From: CALBPI01 sp039815365
Lineage (GTDB): Bacteria > Pseudomonadota > Gammaproteobacteria > Steroidobacterales > Woeseiaceae
Direction: 5' to 3'
DNA length: 64,000 bases
NCBI GenBank assembly: GCA_039815365.1
Contig: JBCBZK010000003.1
Location: 9,590-73,589, forward strand
In this document: piece after piece, positions 60,706 to 64,000 of the stretch
How positions within the stretch are numbered: position 1 is the first letter of the stretch
How the letters are laid out: the number at the start of each line of letters is the position of its first letter
Translations under genes and position numbers: made by a program
The notes under the pieces: generated by a model
Seen by the model: only the letters and a program-made list of their open reading frames with translations
Database searches by the model: none
What the model was told of the DNA's origin: nothing

Positions 60706-61519
60706 TGCTCATGTCGCCAGCCACAAAAACACTGTGATTATCGTGGCGAGCGATCGCAATCAAATTCATTCCCAGGGCAGTAGCGATGTCGACAGACAGC
60801 GTGGTCGGCGCGGAAATCGCAACCATCGATGCGACACCATGCGCCGCCGCTTTTTGCACTAATTCGTAACTCACACGACTGGTGATAAGGATAAAACCCG
60901 GAGCGGGTTGTGATGCCAACACTCGAGCCCCTAACAATTTGTCCAATGCATTGTGACGCCCGATATCCTCACGCATTTGAATGATGCTGCCATCCATAGC
61001 GCACCATGCGGCGCCGTGAACAGCACGCGTCGCTGCGTTCAGTGACTGGTGTTCGCGAAGCGCACCGAGAGCGGCATGGATAGCAGCAGCGTGCGGCAGC
61101 GGCTCCGGCGAGACCGGCGGCAAACTCGCGATAGCATCGTCCAACGATGCGACGCCGCACAGACCACAACTGGCACGGGCCGGCACCGCACGATCGCGTA
61201 TTCGCTGTTCAGCGATCGGGTCAGCGCGCACGTTAACAATGATACCGGCCGGCTTAGCGAATACCTCAATAGCGTGCACAGTCGCATTTCGCTCAAGGTA
61301 TTGCTCACTCACAAGAAATCCAACAGCAAGATCTTCAATATCCACCGGGCTCGCCATGGTCACCACGACGTTCTGTTGATTCAGATGAATCTCGATCGCG
61401 ACCTCGTCCGCGATAGGCATTGATTCGAGACGCACCCCGTCATCTGGCGTACGGCGATGAAGCTCGACATTGCGATAACCGACGGTGCTTTTCTCTACCG
61501 AGTCCACTGGCTTCAACAC
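60692..61519 (-). CDS. fdhD: Formate dehydrogenase accessory sulfurtransferase FdhD
   Basis: 275 aa. FdhD delivers sulfur from IscS to the molybdenum cofactor of formate-dehydrogenase-like enzymes. Key features: CGLCG (the catalytic Cys loop) near residue 118, REDIGRHNALDKL and ITSRVSYELVQKAA. It is followed by the YdeP-type oxidoreductase with 14-nt overlap, which it presumably matures. The GTG at 61519 overlaps the preceding DUF7009 gene by 7 nt. Length is normal. Confidence 0.93.
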   Translation of the reverse strand: MLKPVDSVEKSTVGYRNVELHRRTPDDGVRLESMPIADEVAIEIHLNQQNVVVTMASPVDIEDLAVGFLVSEQYLERNATVHAIEVFAKPAGIIVNVRADPIAEQRIRDRAVPARASCGLCGVASLDDAIASLPPVSPEPLPHAAAIHAALGALREHQSLNAATRAVHGAAWCAMDGSIIQMREDIGRHNALDKLLGARVLASQPAPGFILITSRVSYELVQKAAAHGVASMVAISAPTTLSVDIATALGMNLIAIARHDNHSVFVAGDMSNAHA

Positions 61520-61884
61520 ACGTTCGACCTTGGGTGCACATACAAGTCGGACTCGTCTTCACCGCGCGGCACAAGACACTGAAAGTCTTTTTCTATTTTT
61601 ATAACGAGTGATCTGTCGTCGGAACCGATAGAGGCATCGATTGTGATCACATCATCGTCAGCGAACGTCGCAACTGCCTCGCCCGGCATTACAATCGCAA
61701 TGCCGTCTTGATCAAACAACGCGGTTGCCGGTGCATTGTCGACGTTCGCGACGATCGAGTAGTGCAGCACGCCGCTACCAGGGAACACCACGGATGACTG
61801 AATCCGCTGCCCGGCGATAAAACGGACAACTTCGGATTGCGACAAACGAAAACGCAACGTGTTGTTCAGCACTCTTAGTTTCAT
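61513..61884 (-). CDS. DUF7009-family protein
   Basis: 123 aa from the ATG at 61884; the frame has an earlier start, but MKLRVLNNTLRFRLSQSEV is the family beginning. Beta-rich, with LHYSIV, VMPGE and IKIEKDFQCLVPRGEDE near the end, where conserved Cys and acidic residues lie. DUF7009 proteins are commonly encoded beside FdhD/molybdenum enzymes, as here; a cofactor or metal role is suggested by context only. It overlaps fdhD by 7 nt and follows a methyltransferase gene. Confidence 0.8.
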   Translation of the reverse strand: MKLRVLNNTLRFRLSQSEVVRFIAGQRIQSSVVFPGSGVLHYSIVANVDNAPATALFDQDGIAIVMPGEAVATFADDDVITIDASIGSDDRSLVIKIEKDFQCLVPRGEDESDLYVHPRSNVC

Positions 61885-61952
61885 GGGCAAACGATACGCC
61901 CTCGCTCGATCTGTTGCCAACATGAACCGATCGTTGTTAACGACCTAAGGCG

Positions 61953-63320
61953 CTAGAACGTGCTGTAACCCTCACTCTCTTCCAGCGCACGTATAAAGAA
62001 ATTGCGCAGTGCAGCAATACCTTCTGCCTTAGGCATCAAACGTTCCTGCTCCATGAGAGCCGCCATATCTTCAAGCGTGCGTTGCCCGTCAACCATCGAG
62101 AAGAAAAACCCGTGAATGCGCGATGACATGCCTTGCGATTGGAATGATTCGCTCGGTGGCACGGGCATATCATTCCTGACTAACCATTCCGGCAACGCCA
62201 CATGTCGCGCCGGCGCTGCAACATCAGCGGTCTTAGTCATTGTCATGACGACAACGCGCTCGCTGCGCGCATGGCGATTCGCCGGCGATACCATATAAGG
62301 GATGTCCATCTCGACTAACGACGGTTTGCTAAAGCCATGCGGCTCGATGATCTGCATTGACTCATCAATACCTAACTGACTCGCCGGATCAGCGTGTCGA
62401 AACGCGTGTGAGCCGAACCAAATCCATTGGCCGCCCTCACGTAACAACTGATTCCAGCGTTGCGCTTGATGTGCCAGCGACTCGCCGACGACATCAACCA
62501 ACCAGGGCGTCACTAACGTATCAAACTGATGTCGACTGAATGGCGCACGCAACGCGTTCGCCATCACCCAATGCAAGCCAGCCCGGGCAGGCTCCGGTGC
62601 ATGAAGTGTGCGCGCAACAGCGACGTCAAGCGCGTCGATCGGTGCAATCGGAAACTCGTGTAGCGTCAAACGAGCGCCGCCAGAAAGGCGTCCGGCGCTC
62701 ATCATCAGCAACGGATTGAAATCCAACGCGACCGTGCGCTCATGATCGAAGGCTTGATGTAAGTCGTACGCCAATCGTCCACCACCAGCGCCCAACACCA
62801 ACAAGTCGCCCGGCCCATTGTCGCCAATCGCGTCGATGACGAGTTGCGCCGACTGCTGGTTCTCGGTATCGCCCCAACACCAGTCGCGATGCAAATTCGC
62901 ATAGTAAGTAATCAGACCCTGGTCATCAGGCAGGCGCGTACGCAGTGCCAGATAGGTTGTGTGGTCTGCCGCCATCGATGTTGTTTCTAACGCTTGCATG
63001 AGTTCGGCGAGCTCGTCGCGATGCAACACTAATGCGTCGTGTTCATGAGTCATGCGTTGGCGCGTCGTCTCAATCAGATCTGTTACTTGCAGCGCCTGAC
63101 TGAGCGCCGCGATGCGATGTTCAATCTCTTGCAGTCGCGCGTGGTAGCGCTGACGCCACTCATCCAGAGCGACACCGGGCTCGGTAAACAGGAACGGAAT
63201 CCCCTCGAGCAATGGATAATCGGTCTGACATCCTTTGCAATGCAACGCATTGCCGGATTCGGTTAACGCGACATCGCAACGCGGGCACGCAAGCAATTCA
63301 ATGAGCGAGTGATCAAGCAT
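61953..63320 (-). CDS. Trm112-like zinc ribbon + methyltransferase + PqqD-like tail fusion
   Basis: 455 aa. An N-terminal Trm112-like domain (ELLACPRCD..LHCKGC..YPLLEGIPFL; Cys 12, 15, 28, 31) is followed by a coiled coil (about 55-140), a class I methyltransferase domain (about 140-340) with LLVLGAGGGRLAYDL as motif I and VALDFNPLL as motif II, and a C-terminal segment (about 400-455, MVDGQRTLEDMA) resembling a PqqD-type peptide-binding winged helix. The methyltransferase part recalls the carnosine methyltransferase (N2227-like) family. The substrate could be a peptide or small molecule; unknown. Cytoplasmic. It lies 68 nt upstream of the DUF7009 gene. Confidence 0.82.
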   Translation of the reverse strand: MLDHSLIELLACPRCDVALTESGNALHCKGCQTDYPLLEGIPFLFTEPGVALDEWRQRYHARLQEIEHRIAALSQALQVTDLIETTRQRMTHEHDALVLHRDELAELMQALETTSMAADHTTYLALRTRLPDDQGLITYYANLHRDWCWGDTENQQSAQLVIDAIGDNGPGDLLVLGAGGGRLAYDLHQAFDHERTVALDFNPLLMMSAGRLSGGARLTLHEFPIAPIDALDVAVARTLHAPEPARAGLHWVMANALRAPFSRHQFDTLVTPWLVDVVGESLAHQAQRWNQLLREGGQWIWFGSHAFRHADPASQLGIDESMQIIEPHGFSKPSLVEMDIPYMVSPANRHARSERVVVMTMTKTADVAAPARHVALPEWLVRNDMPVPPSESFQSQGMSSRIHGFFFSMVDGQRTLEDMAALMEQERLMPKAEGIAALRNFFIRALEESEGYSTF

Positions 63321-63404
63321 GGGAGGCAGTTAGCCACAGCCGACAGGTTACGTCGAGGGGTGCCGTCACACACTGGCAGATTGCAAGCGCTAGTCGAGCA
63401 CCAC

Positions 63405-63620
63405 CTACCCGTTCCATTGGAATACCTCCTCCAGACCAACCCCGAACAACTGCGCGATACGAAACGCGCTCTCCAATGAGGGCGAGTAACGACCTTGCTC
63501 AATGGCGATCACCGTTTGGCGAGTCACGCCAATAGCTTTTCCCAGCGCCACCTGAGTCATGTCGCCGTGCGCTTCGCGCAGCTCTCTGACGCGGTTACTG
63601 ATCGGTGGGCGTTTACCCAT
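63405..63620 (-). CDS. Small XRE-family HTH regulator
   Basis: 71 aa, a single helix-turn-helix of the XRE type: RVRELREAHGDMTQVALGKAIGVTRQTVIAIEQGRYSPSL. Such short regulators commonly partner with a DUF2178-like membrane protein, and here the membrane gene lies directly upstream at 3 nt. The two probably form one operon and may control each other. Target unknown. The ATG at 63620 follows the upstream stop closely. Confidence 0.88.
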   Translation of the reverse strand: MGKRPPISNRVRELREAHGDMTQVALGKAIGVTRQTVIAIEQGRYSPSLESAFRIAQLFGVGLEEVFQWNG

Positions 63621-63623
63621 GAC

Positions 63624-64000
63624 TTACACCGACCATCGGTACAACACGATCTGAAAGACATACTCCGCGAACTGCGCCAGCATGAGACTGCCGAACACGG
63701 TGTAGAACAGCACACTGCCGCTGTACGAAAACATGTACATAAACAGACCACTGATGACACCAAACCCGAGGATGTAACCCGACCAATGCCCTGCCTTGTC
63801 GATCACCACCCGGTCACGCTCGTCGACCATGTCATCGGCTTCGCTAGGTCGAGCCAGAGCGACAATGATATGTCCGACGACTGCAAAAACGATCAATATA
63901 ATCGTGTATTTGATCAGCAACGGCAGCGTTGGCGGCGCAAGATTCCCTAATGCCATCGACATGTCGGCAACGGCGCGACCATAGAACACGCCGCTGACCA
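63624..64000 (-). CDS. DUF2178-like membrane protein (5' end outside window)
   Basis: At least 125 aa; the frame stays open to the right edge, so the start is probably outside the window (an internal GTG at 63989 is less likely). Three to four membrane helices and a central charged stretch (SEADDMVDERDRVVIDKAG), with the DERD-type pattern seen in DUF2178 proteins that pair with small XRE regulators. The XRE gene follows 3 nt later. Function unknown. Confidence 0.72.
   Translation of the reverse strand, partial: VSGVFYGRAVADMSMALGNLAPPTLPLLIKYTIILIVFAVVGHIIVALARPSEADDMVDERDRVVIDKAGHWSGYILGFGVISGLFMYMFSYSGSVLFYTVFGSLMLAQFAEYVFQIVLYRWSV

Overview
The window reads as chromosomal DNA of a free-living gammaproteobacterium, moderately GC-rich by eye. 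Supporting signs are a divergent hexR/zwf-pgl pair with HexR-type operators, a glg glycogen operon, c-di-GMP proteins, many lipoproteins and exported proteins, and an FdhD/YdeP pair. The genus cannot be fixed from the sequence alone. I saw no rRNA, tRNA, CRISPR array, insertion sequence, integrase or phage gene. Genes are densely packed, with many 1-14 nt overlaps.

Region 1 (1-12.3 kb): the start of pgl, zwf and divergent hexR (pentose phosphate/Entner-Doudoroff entry); a large secreted Gly-rich DUF11-like protein broken by a frameshift; an alanine-glyoxylate-type aminotransferase; and a maltodextrin uptake group made of a LacI regulator, two lipoprotein GH13 amylases and an MFS sugar transporter. 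Region 2 (12.6-23.9 kb): malQ-glgC-glgA-glgB-glgP-glgX, a complete glycogen synthesis and breakdown set. Regions 1 and 2 fit together: polymer is cut outside the inner membrane, maltodextrins are imported and rearranged by MalQ, carbon is stored as or released from glycogen, and glucose 6-phosphate enters Zwf.

Region 3 (23.9-31.1 kb): a ferredoxin-NADP reductase-like flavoprotein, a TetR regulator, a fused ATP sulfurylase/APS kinase followed directly by inorganic pyrophosphatase and a strong terminator, an unknown lipoprotein, and a divergent SDR/AraC pair. Region 4 (31.4-40.6 kb, minus strand): two GGDEF-EAL proteins overlapping by 4 nt, then a periplasmic beta-propeller GGDEF sensor overlapping by 4 nt with a secreted subtilase that has a tandem GFLWTDE tail.

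Region 5 (40.8-58.4 kb): mostly exported or membrane proteins of unknown role (methyltransferase-like exported protein, TerB-like protein, PPC-tailed subtilase, VOC protein, frameshifted TPR-TonB protein, cupin, lipase, DUF3052, matrixin-like metalloprotease with a small exported partner, DUF429, and others). It also holds an OmpR-type two-component system followed by phased TTCACAC repeats upstream of a DUF2878/DUF6134 pair. Region 6 (58.4-64 kb, minus strand): a small XRE regulator and membrane protein pair, a Trm112-methyltransferase fusion with a PqqD-like tail, a DUF7009 protein, FdhD and a YdeP-type molybdopterin oxidoreductase.

The less-described material worth most attention is the c-di-GMP/protease block, the Trm112-methyltransferase-DUF7009-FdhD-YdeP run, the phased repeats at 57.05 kb, and the two frameshifts.
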